A DNA stretch of 64,000 nucleotides from Mesorhizobium sp. ORS 3324 (GCA_000824825.2 LM655194.1:365532-429531), one strand, 5' to 3'. Positions 50,381 to 59,774 are shown, numbered from the stretch's first letter. Made by a program: numbers and translations. The notes: generated from the letters alone by a model not told the origin.

Positions 50381-51572
50381 GAGGGTTTTGCATGGGAGCC
50401 GATATTTGGCGCGCATGGCACATGGGCGCTTTTTTTTTTGAAAGGCAATCGGGCCGCCTTGGGGGGTATTTTGCCCCCGCTCCTGGGGCTCAGGCCGCCT
50501 CCGCGGCGGATTTTGGGCGGACTCCGCCTCATGCCGGCTTCTTCCTCGGGAAGAGGACTGCGGGCGCCCGCTGCAGATTGTAGCCGCAACCGGCAAGCAT
50601 GCACTGCGTCCGGTTGGTCGCCAGGTTGAAGAAGCGCAACCGCCGCATGCCGTAGTGCTGCTTGAACACCGCAAACGGCCGCTCCACCGCCGCCCGCACC
50701 TTCGAGATGAGCCGGTTGCGCAGCTTCTGGCGCGGCTTCAGCGGATGGTGCTTGTTGGCTCGATGCATCAGCCGGTCCTTGATGCCGGCCTGTTTCAGCC
50801 GGGCATGGCGGGCATGGGTGTAGTAGGCCTGGTCGCCATAGGCCGCCTCCTCGTCCCCGCTGATCAGACCGTCGGCCGGCTCGGTGTCGGTGATCGAGGC
50901 ATCCGTGAAGTCCATGCGCCGGATCAGCGTGTGAGCCTCGTCGACGCCGTTGTGCACCTTATAGCCGAACACGCTCTTGTTGCCCTTGCGCCCCCAGCGC
51001 GCATCGGCGTCGGCCGATGGCCGCGCCGACCCCTCCTCACCCTTCTTCGGCTTCGCCGGCGGGCGCGCGGCGGCCTGCATGAAGGAGGCATCAATCAGCG
51101 TGCCGCGCTTGACGATCAGCCCCTTCTGCTCAAGCTGCCGCGTGATCTCATAAAACACCCGATCAATCAGCCCATCGCACTTCAGCTCTTCGCGGAAGCG
51201 CCACAACGTCGAATGATCCGGCGTGGGGTCCGACAGGCTGAAGCCGGCAAAGCGGCGGAACGACAGCCGGTCGCGCAGTTGTGCCTCGAGCGCAGGATCG
51301 CTGAGATTGTTCCACACGCCCAGCAGCAGACAGCGCAGCAAGGCTTCGGCCGGATAGCTGATGTTGCCCCGCCCCGGCCCGCTGCGCTGACCAAGAAGCG
51401 CCCTGATCGGCACCCAGTCGATCACCTGCCCGATCTGGTCGAGCTCCGTCGTATCCGACCACACCAGCCCATCCGCAAGGCTCAGTTGACCAAGCACACG
51501 ATCGACCATCCGAATCATCCCCTTTCATTCCTTGCCTACGGAATCACCAACCCGGTTCCGTGCAAAGGCCTC
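50381..51572. mobile_element. IS5-family insertion sequence, intact
   Basis: About 1.19 kb. Imperfect terminal inverted repeats are visible (GAGGGTTTTGCATGGGAGCC on the left, GAGGCCTTTGCACGGAACC on the right strand-reversed). The bases CTTGT flank it on both sides (50376-50380 and 51573-51577), and the match extends to CCTTGTG if the ends are shifted by one base, so the exact duplication is uncertain. One full transposase gene fills its right part on the minus strand. The ends are inferred from symmetry. Confidence 0.82.
50529..51518 (-). CDS. IS5-family transposase
   Basis: 329 residues with no internal stop. DDE-type transposase; the first Asp is seen in TLIDASFMQ, the second in EAAYGDQAYYT and the Glu in RAAVERPFAVFKQHYG, the YREK-like block. 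The N-terminal region (PAEALLRCLLLGVWNNLSDP, LRDRLSFRRFAGFSL) is typical of the family. It cuts and joins the element's ends. The left 147 bases of the element have no gene and hold a run of ten T on the top strand near 50430. Confidence 0.93.
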   Translation of the reverse strand: MIRMVDRVLGQLSLADGLVWSDTTELDQIGQVIDWVPIRALLGQRSGPGRGNISYPAEALLRCLLLGVWNNLSDPALEAQLRDRLSFRRFAGFSLSDPTPDHSTLWRFREELKCDGLIDRVFYEITRQLEQKGLIVKRGTLIDASFMQAAARPPAKPKKGEEGSARPSADADARWGRKGNKSVFGYKVHNGVDEAHTLIRRMDFTDASITDTEPADGLISGDEEAAYGDQAYYTHARHARLKQAGIKDRLMHRANKHHPLKPRQKLRNRLISKVRAAVERPFAVFKQHYGMRRLRFFNLATNRTQCMLAGCGYNLQRAPAVLFPRKKPA

Positions 51573-51577
51573 CTTGT

Positions 51578-51751
51578 GGGAGAAGGTGGATCGGCGCGCA
51601 GCGCCGAGACGGATGAGGGGTGTTGGAAGAAACTCAGCGCGGAAAATCTAAGGGATTTTAAGCGCTTACACCACCAGCGCCTCACTCCGGCCAACACCCC
51701 TCATCCGACCGAGCTTCGCTCGGCCCCCTTCTCCCACAAGGGGAGAAGGAG
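51578..51751. repeat. Palindromic repeat, remainder after IS insertion
   Basis: With 50361-50380 this forms a palindrome with arms of about 60 bases: the left arm (GGGAGAAGGTGGATCGGCG ... GGATGAGGGGTGTTGG) and right arm (CCAACACCCCTCATCCG ... CCCTTCTCCCACAAGGGG). Each arm has its own small hairpin (GGCGC-GCA-GCGCC variant and CGAGC-TTC-GCTCG). The centre is near 51636-51700. No gene is present from here to 51881. Confidence 0.85.
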
Positions 51752-51881
51752 AGGTGCACCCCTTCTGTCACGCAACCATCACGTTCAAGTCCTAGACCGC
51801 GTGTCGGAGGGGGTGGACGCACTTCGGATGCCGCCCCTTCAGGCTTTGGCCTCCGGCATGCTCGTCAAGAAGGGGATATCC

Positions 51882-53363
51882 ATGAAGCATCTCAACCGAA
51901 CCGTCGCACTCGGCGCGGCACTGGCGCTGTTCACCGCCCTCACCCCGGCGCTCGCCGATGGCGTCGCCTATGTCAACAAGGGGCTTGTCGGCGTCGGCCG
52001 CATTCCAGCCAGCCAGAAGGACAAGTTCGGCGAGACCTTCGGTTCGGGTTCCGGCATGGCGATCGACACCAAGTCCTGGACGCGTGACGGCGCCGGCTAC
52101 AAGGGCTCGCTCTGGCTGCTGCCTGACCGCGGCTACAACGTCGCCGGCACCACCGACTACCGGCCGCGGGTGAATAGCATTTCGGTTGAGTTGACGCCTA
52201 CCATTCCGGGCGCCGCACCCGCCGCCGGACAGGAGCAGTCGGGCCTCAAGGCGGCGCTCGCCGACACCATGCTCTTGACCGACGACAAGGGTGCCGACGC
52301 CACCGGCCTCGATCCGTTGAACGGCGTGCGCCCCGCCGCCGGCGACATGCCGATGCTGCCGCAGGCCGACAACGGCAAGCTTTCGCTGGACGACGAGGCG
52401 ATCGTGCGCCTGCCCGACGGCACCATGTTCGTCTCTGACGAATATGGCCCGAACATCTACCGTTTCTCGGCCGAAGGCCGTCTGATGTCGGCGACCCAGC
52501 CGCCCGCGGCCCTGGTGCCGATGCGCCGCGGCCAGCCGAACTTCGCTTCGGACAATCCTGGCCCGGGCGCCGCCGAGCCCGATCCGAAGGACCCGGAGAC
52601 CGGCCGCCAGAACAACCAGGGCCTCGAAGGCATGTCGATGACGCCGGACGGCAAGTTCCTGATCGCCGTGCTGCAGTCGGCGACCCGCCAGGATGGCGGC
52701 GATTCGGGCTCAACCCGCCAGAACACCCGCGCGCTGGTCTATGACGCCTCCGACCTCGCCCACCTCAAGCTGGCGCACGAATATGTCGTGCCGCTGCCGG
52801 TGTTCAAGGACGCCAAGGGCAAGACCAAGGTGGCCGCGCAGAGCGAGATCGTGGCGCTGTCCGACAAGAGCTTCCTGATGCTGGCGCGCGACAGCGGCAA
52901 CGGCCAGGGCGTCAAGGGCGACGAGTCGCTCTATCGCAAGATCGAGATCGTCGACCTGTCCGCCGCGACCGATATCGCGGGCGGCCCGTTCGACGCCGCG
53001 GACAAGCCGGTCGCGCCGAAGGGTGTGCTCGATCCGTCGGTGACGCCGGCCAAGCGGACCGCCTTCATCGACATCAACGACAAGGGCGAGCTCGGCCGCT
53101 TCGGCCTGCGCAATGGCACGCCGAACGACAAGAACAACCTCTCGGAGAAGTGGGAAGCGATGTCGCTGGTGAGCGTTCTCGATCCGAAGCTGCCTGACGA
53201 CTATTTCCTGTTCGTCGCCAACGACAACGACTTCCTGACCCAGGACGGCTACCACGTCGGCGCGCCCTACAAGGCCGAGGACGGCGCCGATGTCGACACC
53301 ACCTTCCTCGTCTATCAGGTCACGCTGCCCGGCCTGTCGAGGAACGGCGTCGCCGCGAACTAG
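51882..53363 (+). CDS. Secreted esterase-like protein of the phytase type
   Basis: 493 residues from ATG 51882 with GAAGGGG upstream. A signal peptide ends near TPALADGV. The mature protein is a beta-propeller-like form with LDDEAIVRLPDGTMFVSDEYGPNIYRFS and GLEGMSMTPDGKFLIAVLQSA, which I recognise as the esterase-like activity of phytase family (phytase-like domain). Likely periplasmic. Actual substrate (phytate or another phosphoester) is not shown. Confidence 0.85.
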   Translation: MKHLNRTVALGAALALFTALTPALADGVAYVNKGLVGVGRIPASQKDKFGETFGSGSGMAIDTKSWTRDGAGYKGSLWLLPDRGYNVAGTTDYRPRVNSISVELTPTIPGAAPAAGQEQSGLKAALADTMLLTDDKGADATGLDPLNGVRPAAGDMPMLPQADNGKLSLDDEAIVRLPDGTMFVSDEYGPNIYRFSAEGRLMSATQPPAALVPMRRGQPNFASDNPGPGAAEPDPKDPETGRQNNQGLEGMSMTPDGKFLIAVLQSATRQDGGDSGSTRQNTRALVYDASDLAHLKLAHEYVVPLPVFKDAKGKTKVAAQSEIVALSDKSFLMLARDSGNGQGVKGDESLYRKIEIVDLSAATDIAGGPFDAADKPVAPKGVLDPSVTPAKRTAFIDINDKGELGRFGLRNGTPNDKNNLSEKWEAMSLVSVLDPKLPDDYFLFVANDNDFLTQDGYHVGAPYKAEDGADVDTTFLVYQVTLPGLSRNGVAAN

Positions 53364-53469
53364 CGCCGCCGCCGGGGCGGGCGCTCCATCGCTCCGAGCC
53401 CGCGGTAGGGATGCATCGGCATCAGGCCTGCGATAGCATCGCGGGCCTGATTCATTTTCGGTGCCCGCC

Positions 53470-54940
53470 ATGGATGACAACAAGCCCGCTCGCCGGCGGA
53501 CCCGCGACCTGACCAGCGGCCCGATTCCGCGCACGCTGCTTCTGTTTGCCTTGCCGGTGCTCGGCTCCAACATCCTGCAGTCGCTCAACGGCTCGATCAA
53601 TGCGGTCTGGGTCGGGCGCTTCCTCGGCGAGGCGGCGCTGACTGCGACTTCCAACGCCAATCTGGTGCTGTTCCTGATCCTCGGCACGGTCTTCGGCATC
53701 GGCATGGCGGCAACCATCCTGGTCGCGCAGTCCGTCGGCGCCCGCGACCTGCCCGAGGCCCGGCGCATCGTCGGCACGAGCGCCACGTTCTTCTTCCTCG
53801 TCTCGGTGGTGTTCGCGGTCTGCGGCTGGATCTGGGTCGACGCCATCCTCACCGGGCTCGGCACGCCGGCCGACGCCTTGCCCCTGGCGCGCCTATCTGC
53901 GCATCATCTTCGTCGCCGTGCCGATGATGAACCTTTTGTCCTTCGTCATGACGGTGCTGCGCGGCGCCGGCGATTCGCGCACGCCCTTTGTCTTCATGGC
54001 GCTGGCGGTCGTGCTCGACGTCGTCTTGAACCCGCTTCTAATCCGCGGCATCGGCCCTTTCCCCGAGCTCGGCATTGCCGGCTCGGCCACCTCGACGCTG
54101 ATCGGCCAGACGGTGAGCGTGATCGCCATCCTGATCGTGCTTTATGCGCGCAAGAATCCGCTGCGGCTGGCAGGCAGCGACTTTGCCCTACTCAGGCCCG
54201 ATCCGGCGCTGCTGCGCATCGTCGTCTTCAAGGGCATTCCCATGGGCCTGCAGATGATCGTCATCTCGGCCGCGGCGCTGACCGTGATGGGGATCGTCAA
54301 CTCCTACGGCTCGCAGGTCGCCGCCGCCTACGGCATCGCGGCGCAGCTCTGGACTTATGTTCAGATGCCGGCTTTGGCCATCGGCGCCGCCGTCTCGTCG
54401 ATGGCGGCGCAGAATGTCGGCGCCGGACGCTGGGACCGCATCGGCAAGGTCGCCGCTTCGGGGGTTGGATTCAATCTCGTGCTCACCGGCGCGCTGGTGG
54501 CGCTGCTTTTCCTCTTCGACAGGCCTGTGCTCGGCCTCTTCTTGAGTGGCGACAGCATGGCGATCGACATCGCCGCCCATATCAACAAGGTGGCGTCCTG
54601 GTCCTTCATCCTGTTCGGCATCACCATCGTGCTGTTTGCCACGGTCCGGGCCACCGGCGCCGTCATGCCGCCGCTGGTCATCCTGATCATCTCGGTGCTC
54701 ATCGTGCGCACCGGTTTTGCCTATTCCATGCGAAGCACTATCGGTCAGGAGGCGCTGTGGTGGAGCTTCCCGGCTGGCTCGATCACTTCGCTGGTGCTGG
54801 CCGCCGCCTACTACCGTTTCGGCCGTTGGCGGAGCATGCATATGATTGAGGGCCGTCCGGCCGCCGGCGAGCCGCCGGACACCGGCCTCGGCGTGCCGCG
54901 CCAGCGGGCACACCTCTCGCCCGAGACGCCGAACGGGTGA
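53470..54940 (+). pseudogene. MATE family efflux transporter, interrupted by a frameshift
   Basis: The frame from ATG 53470 encodes a good MATE N-terminal half (LLFALPVLGSNILQSLNGSINAVW, TVFGIGMAATILVAQSVGARD) up to about residue 140. The second half of the transporter (LLSFVMTVLRGAGDSRTPF onward, ending at 54940) lies in the next frame. The switch is at GGCGCGCC, 53886-53893, where one GC pair would restore the run LARAYLRIIF. Read as it stands, the first frame stays open to 54849 with unrelated residues. Either a recent inactivating two-base loss, a slippage site or an assembly error. Confidence 0.85.
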
Positions 54941-54943
54941 TCG

Positions 54944-56131
54944 TTACCTCGCGTACCTGGCGCCGAAGACCAGCGCCACCAGCGCGAAGATCGTGATCAT
55001 GCCGGCAAAGGCCAGGCTCGCCGCGATCGCGCTCGTCCAGCTCGACAGCACGCCGATGCCGATGACCGGCAGCGCATTGCCGCAAAAGCAGCAGACGAAG
55101 AAGGCCGAAACGACCTCGGCGCGACGGTCGGCCGGCGCAATGTGGTTCACCACTTGCAGACCGCCGCGATAGCCGAACGCGGCGGCAACGCCGCATAGCG
55201 CCGTGCCGATGACCATGGTTGCCGCGGAGGCGAAGACCTGCGCCGCCACGATCAGCGCCACGGTCGGGATCATTAGGACAAGCGCCGCGAGCATGGTGAA
55301 GCGGCTGGACAGCCGTGCGGTCGCCAGGATCGTCGCCGCCGCCACGATCGACAGCTCGAAGAACAGCCCGCCGGCCTCGGCGTGACTGGTCACATGCAGC
55401 TGCTGCGCCAGGATGCTCGGCGCCAGCGCCGCGTAGAAGCCGACCAGCGCCATGGCGCCGAAGCCGGTCACCGCCGGCGCGACGAATTGCGCGCGGATGC
55501 CGGTCGGAACCGAAAGCCGCGGCCGCATCGGCATTTCGGCGAGCCGCCTGGTTTCAGGCACGGTTTCTCGCGTGCGCCAGATCAGCAAGGTCACCAGTAG
55601 GAGCAGCGCAAGATAGACGGCAAAGATCAGCCTGAGCGGCCAGGGCGCGTATTCGGCAAGCAGCCCCGACAGCAACGCGCCGCCGCCAAGGCCGAGGAAG
55701 TTGGTGCTGGTGGCAATGATGGCGGCGCGCGATTTGTCCTCGCCTTCGATCAGTTCGGCGAGCCACGCAGTGCCGGTGCCCGCCCCCACGCCGATGCCGA
55801 GACCGCTGAGGATGCGAGCGACGTCCAGCCAGGCGACATTCTCCGCCAGAAGAAACAACGCGGCGCTGACCACGGCAACGCTCATTGCCGCCAGGGCCGC
55901 CGGACGGCGACCGATGACATCAGACAATCGGCCGAAAAACAAAAGCGCCGCCAAATTGCCGACCACATAGACCGCATAGACCAGCGTCAGTGTAATCTGC
56001 GAAAAGCCGAAGGCCTGCTTGTAGATCACATAGAGCGGCGTCAGGGCCGTGCTGCCGGCAAAGAGCGCCGCGATCATCGCGGCAACGGCAACCATTGCGA
56101 CTCCGCCGCCGAGTTCATTGTCGCGCGTCAT
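54944..56131 (-). CDS. MFS transporter
   Basis: 395 residues from ATG 56131. Twelve membrane helices, with the MFS loop 2-3 motif in LLFFGRLSDVIGRRPAALAAM and the GIGVGAGTGTAWLAELI helix. It resembles drug/metabolite proton antiporters but has no specific signature. It overlaps none of the frameshifted MATE gene (gap of 3 bases) and is convergent with it. Confidence 0.88.
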   Translation of the reverse strand: MTRDNELGGGVAMVAVAAMIAALFAGSTALTPLYVIYKQAFGFSQITLTLVYAVYVVGNLAALLFFGRLSDVIGRRPAALAAMSVAVVSAALFLLAENVAWLDVARILSGLGIGVGAGTGTAWLAELIEGEDKSRAAIIATSTNFLGLGGGALLSGLLAEYAPWPLRLIFAVYLALLLLVTLLIWRTRETVPETRRLAEMPMRPRLSVPTGIRAQFVAPAVTGFGAMALVGFYAALAPSILAQQLHVTSHAEAGGLFFELSIVAAATILATARLSSRFTMLAALVLMIPTVALIVAAQVFASAATMVIGTALCGVAAAFGYRGGLQVVNHIAPADRRAEVVSAFFVCCFCGNALPVIGIGVLSSWTSAIAASLAFAGMITIFALVALVFGARYAR

Positions 56132-56288
56132 GGTTTGAGCGTAGGTCAATGGGAACCTCCGGCCGGTTGCAAGTCCAAACCATGTAATGCCGGCCTTGCC
56201 GCCTTCCGAACGTCCTCCTGACAATTCTGGCAGTATGGCCTTGCGCGAAATCCTCCCGTAACGTTTGTTGGCCAGTGACGGAGGAACG

Positions 56289-56864
56289 ATGGGCAAGGGA
56301 AGGGTCGAGGCATTCACCGATGGCGTCGTCGCCATCATCATCACCATCATGGTGCTGGAGCTCAAGGTGCCGCATGGCGAGGACCTCGCCGCGCTGGCGC
56401 CGCTGTGGCCGGTCTTCTTCTCCTATGTGCTGTCCTTCATCAATGTCGGCATCTATTGGAACAATCTGCACAACATGTTCCACACCGTGCAGCGCGTCGA
56501 CGGCCGTGTCCTGTGGGCCAACCTCAACCTTCTGTTCTGGCTGTCGCTGATGCCGGTGACCACGGCCTTCATGGGCGTGAACCACTTCGCGCCGGTGCCG
56601 GTCGCCGTCTATGGCGTCGACCTGGCGCTTTGCGCCATTGCCTATAACATCCTGGTCATCAAACTGCGCCATCTGCATGGCGCGGAGACGACCTTTGCCA
56701 GGGCCGTCGGTCAGGATCGCAAGGGCAAGATTTCGCTGGCCCTCTATCTGGCCGGGATAGCGCTGACCTTCGTCAGTCAATGGATCGGCGTGGCCATCTA
56801 TGTGCTGGTTGCGACCATCTGGTTCGCGCCGGACAAGCGCTTCGAACGGCTGATCGAAAAATAG
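56289..56864 (+). CDS. TMEM175 family potassium channel-like protein
   Basis: 191 residues from ATG 56289. The opening GRVEAFTDGVVAIIITIMVLELKVP is the DUF1211/TMEM175 helix 1 signature (FSDGVFAIAIT type). Six membrane helices are seen, as in one repeat of the family, which forms tetrameric potassium channels in bacteria. It is divergent from the MFS gene. Confidence 0.9.
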   Translation: MGKGRVEAFTDGVVAIIITIMVLELKVPHGEDLAALAPLWPVFFSYVLSFINVGIYWNNLHNMFHTVQRVDGRVLWANLNLLFWLSLMPVTTAFMGVNHFAPVPVAVYGVDLALCAIAYNILVIKLRHLHGAETTFARAVGQDRKGKISLALYLAGIALTFVSQWIGVAIYVLVATIWFAPDKRFERLIEK

Positions 56865-56870
56865 CCAGGC

Positions 56871-56930
56871 GGAAATTCCACCACGAAAAGTGCGTAGCGG
56901 TTTTCCGTCCGAAAATGCGTCAAAGCAAAG
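56871..56930. repeat. Dispersed rhizobial palindromic repeat, copy 4
   Basis: A variant of the family at 1791-1843 with CGAAAAGTGCGTAGCGGTTT and weaker outer arms. It is followed directly by copy 5. Confidence 0.7.
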
Positions 56931-56936
56931 AGGCCT

Positions 56937-56981
56937 AGCAATTCCAGGAAGTGCGTAGCGGTTTTGTGTCCGGAAGTTGCG
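56937..56981. repeat. Dispersed rhizobial palindromic repeat, copy 5
   Basis: AGCAATTCCAGGAAGTGCGT then AGCGGTTTTGTGTCCGG and AGTTGC; tandem with copy 4 behind the TMEM175 gene. Confidence 0.7.
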
Positions 56982-56989
56982 GAGTCGCC

Positions 56990-57271
56990 CTACTTCCTCA
57001 TCGCCTTCAGCTTCTCGGCCACCGAGGCGGCAAGGTCGGCGTAGCGCTCTTCCAGCCGCTCGGCCGCCTTGATGACGGGAAAATCGTGGCCGAACTTCTT
57101 CAGCGCCAGACGCAGCTTCTCGGCGAAGTCCGCCTGTTGTTCCAGCGCCGCAAACAACGTCTTCACCTGCGCTTCGCTGATATCGGGGTTGGCAAGCATC
57201 TTCGGCACGTCGCGGCCCATCTGGTCGCCGGTGGCGGTCTGCTCCTTCAGGATTCCAATCCAGTCGGTCAA
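56990..57271 (-). CDS. Small helical hypothetical protein
   Basis: 93 residues, all-helical in appearance, with MTDWIGILKEQTATGDQMGRDVP then LFAALEQQADFAEKLRLALKK and a charged end. I do not recognise a family. The gene is monocistronic between a repeat pair and the SDR gene, which runs the other way. Confidence 0.65.
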   Translation of the reverse strand: MTDWIGILKEQTATGDQMGRDVPKMLANPDISEAQVKTLFAALEQQADFAEKLRLALKKFGHDFPVIKAAERLEERYADLAASVAEKLKAMRK

Positions 57272-57399
57272 ATGCCGCGCTCCTTTTTCCCGGCAGCATG
57301 CGCGGCACGAGCTGTCGCGGTCAACCCATTGCCGCTATCGAGGCTTGCCTCGGCTCCGGCCGGCGTTAAGTTCGGCTCACTCGAATAAGGACCCCGATC

Positions 57400-58266
57400 A
57401 TGACCAGCGACGCCGAAATCCAGACCGCCCTGCCCGCTTTCGCCTCCGGCAATGTCGCCGTCGTCACCGGCGCTGCCAGCGGCATCGGCCTTGCCGCAGC
57501 CAAGCGCTTCGCCGGCATGGGCATGAAGACGGTGCTTGCCGATATCGGAGGCGCGCGCCTCGACCAGGCCCGGCAGGCGGTCGCAGCGCTCGGCGGCGGC
57601 GATGAAATTCTTGCCGTTCCCACCGATGTCTCCAAGGCCGACGAGGTCGATCGGCTGGCGGAAGCCGCCTATGGCGCCTTCGGCACGGTCTCTGTGCTGA
57701 TGAACAATGCCGGCGTTGGCAACAATCCGGGCAAGCCGTGGGAAAACCGTGACGCCTGGAAGCGCCTGCTCGACATCAACTTCTGGGGCGTGGTCCATGG
57801 CGTCGAGGCCTTCGCGCCGCGCATGCTGGCCGCAGGCAAGCCCGGCCTGATCATCAACACCGGCTCCAAGCAAGGCATCACCACGCCGCCCGGCAATCTC
57901 GCCTACAACGTCTCCAAGGCTGGCGTGAAGACATTCACCGAGGGTCTGGCGCATGCGCTGCGCAACGAGCCTGGGGCAAAGGTGGCGGCGCACCTCTTGA
58001 TCCCCGGCTTCACGTATACCGGCCTGACCGAAGGCGCGACGGAAAAGCCGGCCGGCGCCTGGACGGGCGAGCAGGTAATCGATTTCATGCTGGCGTCGCT
58101 CAAACACGGCGACTTTTACATCCTATGCCCCGACAACGAGGTTGCGCGGCCCACGGACGAAAAGCGCATGGCTTGGGCGATCGGCGACATCATCGAGAAC
58201 CGCCCTGCCCTGTCACGCTGGCATCCGGACCACAAGGACGCATTCGCAGCCTTCATGAACCGCTAG
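57400..58266 (+). CDS. SDR family oxidoreductase
   Basis: 288 residues. The NAD(P)-binding motif is TGAASGIGLAAAKRF near 22, the NNAG motif near 105, and the catalytic Tyr-Lys in YNVSKAG near 168 with a Ser in INTGSKQG. Classical short-chain dehydrogenase. It oxidises or reduces an alcohol/carbonyl; the substrate is unknown. A short GCAATTCCAG repeat fragment follows at 58267. Confidence 0.9.
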   Translation: MTSDAEIQTALPAFASGNVAVVTGAASGIGLAAAKRFAGMGMKTVLADIGGARLDQARQAVAALGGGDEILAVPTDVSKADEVDRLAEAAYGAFGTVSVLMNNAGVGNNPGKPWENRDAWKRLLDINFWGVVHGVEAFAPRMLAAGKPGLIINTGSKQGITTPPGNLAYNVSKAGVKTFTEGLAHALRNEPGAKVAAHLLIPGFTYTGLTEGATEKPAGAWTGEQVIDFMLASLKHGDFYILCPDNEVARPTDEKRMAWAIGDIIENRPALSRWHPDHKDAFAAFMNR

Positions 58267-58302
58267 AGCAATTCCAGCTGCATCAAGAAAGTGACGACCC
58301 GC

Positions 58303-58734
58303 TCATGCGGCCGCTTTCCTCTTCGAGCCGTGCTTCTTCGCCATGGCCTTCTTGGTGGCTTCTTCGGCAACCTTTCGGTCATGCCGCTTCGCCGCCGCCT
58401 CGCATTTGGCGCGAATCTCCTCGACCTCCGATTCCGTCAGGTGCTCTATGCCGATGAAGGTGTTGTGCGCCCGGCTCACCCGGATCAATTCGTCGAGTTT
58501 GGTCTGGATGGCGGCGCCGTCCCGGTTCTGCGTGTTCTGGATGAGGAACACCATCAAGAAGGTGACGATGGTGGTGCCGGTGTTGATCACCAGTTGCCAG
58601 GTGTCCGAGAAACCGAAAACCGGGCCGCTCAACGCCCAGATGGCAACGATCGCCACGCAGATCGCGAAGCTCGGCGGCATGCCGGCCAGGTGAGACACCC
58701 AATTGGCAACCTTGGTGAAGAGTTTCTCGATCAT
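58303..58734 (-). CDS. Low-affinity iron permease family protein (Fet4-like)
   Basis: 143 residues from ATG 58734 (MIEKLFTKVANWVSHLAG), with GAGGA upstream. Two membrane helices (SFAICVAIVAIWALSGPVFGF and NTGTTIVTFLMVFLIQNTQNR) carry the family motif TFLMVFLIQNTQNRD. The C-terminal third is a lysine-rich helix (AKRHDRKVAEEATKKAMAKKHG). Despite the family name, iron transport by the bacterial members is not well proven. Confidence 0.85.
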   Translation of the reverse strand: MIEKLFTKVANWVSHLAGMPPSFAICVAIVAIWALSGPVFGFSDTWQLVINTGTTIVTFLMVFLIQNTQNRDGAAIQTKLDELIRVSRAHNTFIGIEHLTESEVEEIRAKCEAAAKRHDRKVAEEATKKAMAKKHGSKRKAAA

Positions 58735-58950
58735 CCATTCCTCGACGAGCCGCAAAAGCGCGGCATTTCGAGAGAAACAAGGCGCCGGCCCCTCCGGTTC
58801 CCGACGTGCGAATTTTCCGCCGGCGCGGCTGCAATCAAATACACGTCAAAGGCGTGGGCGCGCGAAGAAACAGCTTATTCGTTTGTTGCCATAGTGCCGG
58901 TGCAGGTCAAAGAGCCTGCCCCCTCCGCTTCACAGCGGTTTATCCTCCAG

Positions 58951-58988
58951 CCCCTTCCGATACGCCACCCCCCGTATGGCGGAAGGGG
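58951..58988. terminator. Hairpin downstream of the hexapeptide transferase gene
   Basis: CCCCTTCCG-ATACG pairs with CGTAT-GG-CGGAAGGGG (stem 14, two unpaired G). It lies 28 bases after the stop of the leftward gene. There is no T-run; it may be the transcript end. Between 58735 and 58950 I see nothing else. Confidence 0.55.
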
Positions 58989-59015
58989 CACCGTCTTCCG
59001 GAAAATCGTGGAGAA

Positions 59016-59657
59016 TCAGGGCGCTTCGTTTTCCCAGCGATCGAGAAACGCTTCGATCGGCATGAATTGCATGTCGGGAATGGCTTTCGCCAATTTCTCC
59101 GGCGCCCAGTCCCACCAGGCGAGGCTCTCGATGCGTGCCGCCACAGCGGCGGCGAACCTCTGGCGCAGCGGCTTCGCCGGGAGACCGGCGACGATTGCAT
59201 AAGGCGGCACGTCATGCGTCACCACCGCATTGGCGCCGATGACGGCGCCGTTGCCGATCGCCACGCCGGGCATGACGACGGCGCCATGTCCGATCCAGAC
59301 GTCGTGGCCGATGTTAACGGACCTTGCCTGCCGCCGCTCGCGGAATGCCGCGTCGACGCCAAGCCAGCGGAAATACTCGTTCGGCCGGTAGCTGATCTTG
59401 TGCTGCGTCAGCCGCTCGATCGGATGCTCGAGCGCGTTTATGCGGCTGTTGGCGGCGATCGAGCAGAACTTGCCGATCGTCGTGTAGATCGCTTCCGAAT
59501 GCCGCTCGAAATAGGAAAAGTCGCCGACCGTCACCTCGCGCAGGATCACGCGCTCGCCGATTGCAGCATAGCGGCCGAGCTTGCACCCCTTCAGCTCCGC
59601 AGTCGGATGGATGCGCGGCTCGGGATCTTTCAGGACAAGGTGTTCAGGGCGGTCCAT
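59016..59657 (-). CDS. Hexapeptide-repeat acetyltransferase
   Basis: 213 residues. The left-handed beta-helix repeats run through PRIHPTAELKGCKLGRYAAIGERV and TIGKFCSIAANSRIN, and VNIGHDVWIGHGAVVMPGVAIGNGAVIGA. The C-terminal WWDWAPEKLAKAIPDM block is what I know from the phosphonate-metabolism hexapeptide family (TIGR03308). No phn genes lie near. The catalytic His may be that in RINALEHPIERLTQHK. It transfers an acyl group to an unknown acceptor. Confidence 0.86.
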   Translation of the reverse strand: MDRPEHLVLKDPEPRIHPTAELKGCKLGRYAAIGERVILREVTVGDFSYFERHSEAIYTTIGKFCSIAANSRINALEHPIERLTQHKISYRPNEYFRWLGVDAAFRERRQARSVNIGHDVWIGHGAVVMPGVAIGNGAVIGANAVVTHDVPPYAIVAGLPAKPLRQRFAAAVAARIESLAWWDWAPEKLAKAIPDMQFMPIEAFLDRWENEAP

Positions 59658-59736
59658 GGCGCGGCTTTACGCCCGAGCGATCGGTCCCGCAAGCGGAACC
59701 AATCATCTGCCAAGACATGCGCAAATCAAAAACCTG

Positions 59737-59774
59737 AAGCGCGTGAAGCGAACCTGAAAGTTCGCCACGCGCTT
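59737..59774. repeat. Hairpin repeat between CreA and hexapeptide transferase genes
   Basis: AAGCGCGTG-AA-GCGAAC, loop CTGAAA, then GTTCGC-C-ACGCGCTT: a nearly perfect stem of 15 pairs, resembling another rhizobial intergenic repeat. Its position after the creA stop lets it serve as transcript end. Confidence 0.65.

Noticed and set aside
50426..50440. Run of ten T inside the insertion sequence as a terminator or slippage site
   Set aside because: No stem precedes it on the top strand, and no gene is interrupted there; it is probably incidental.
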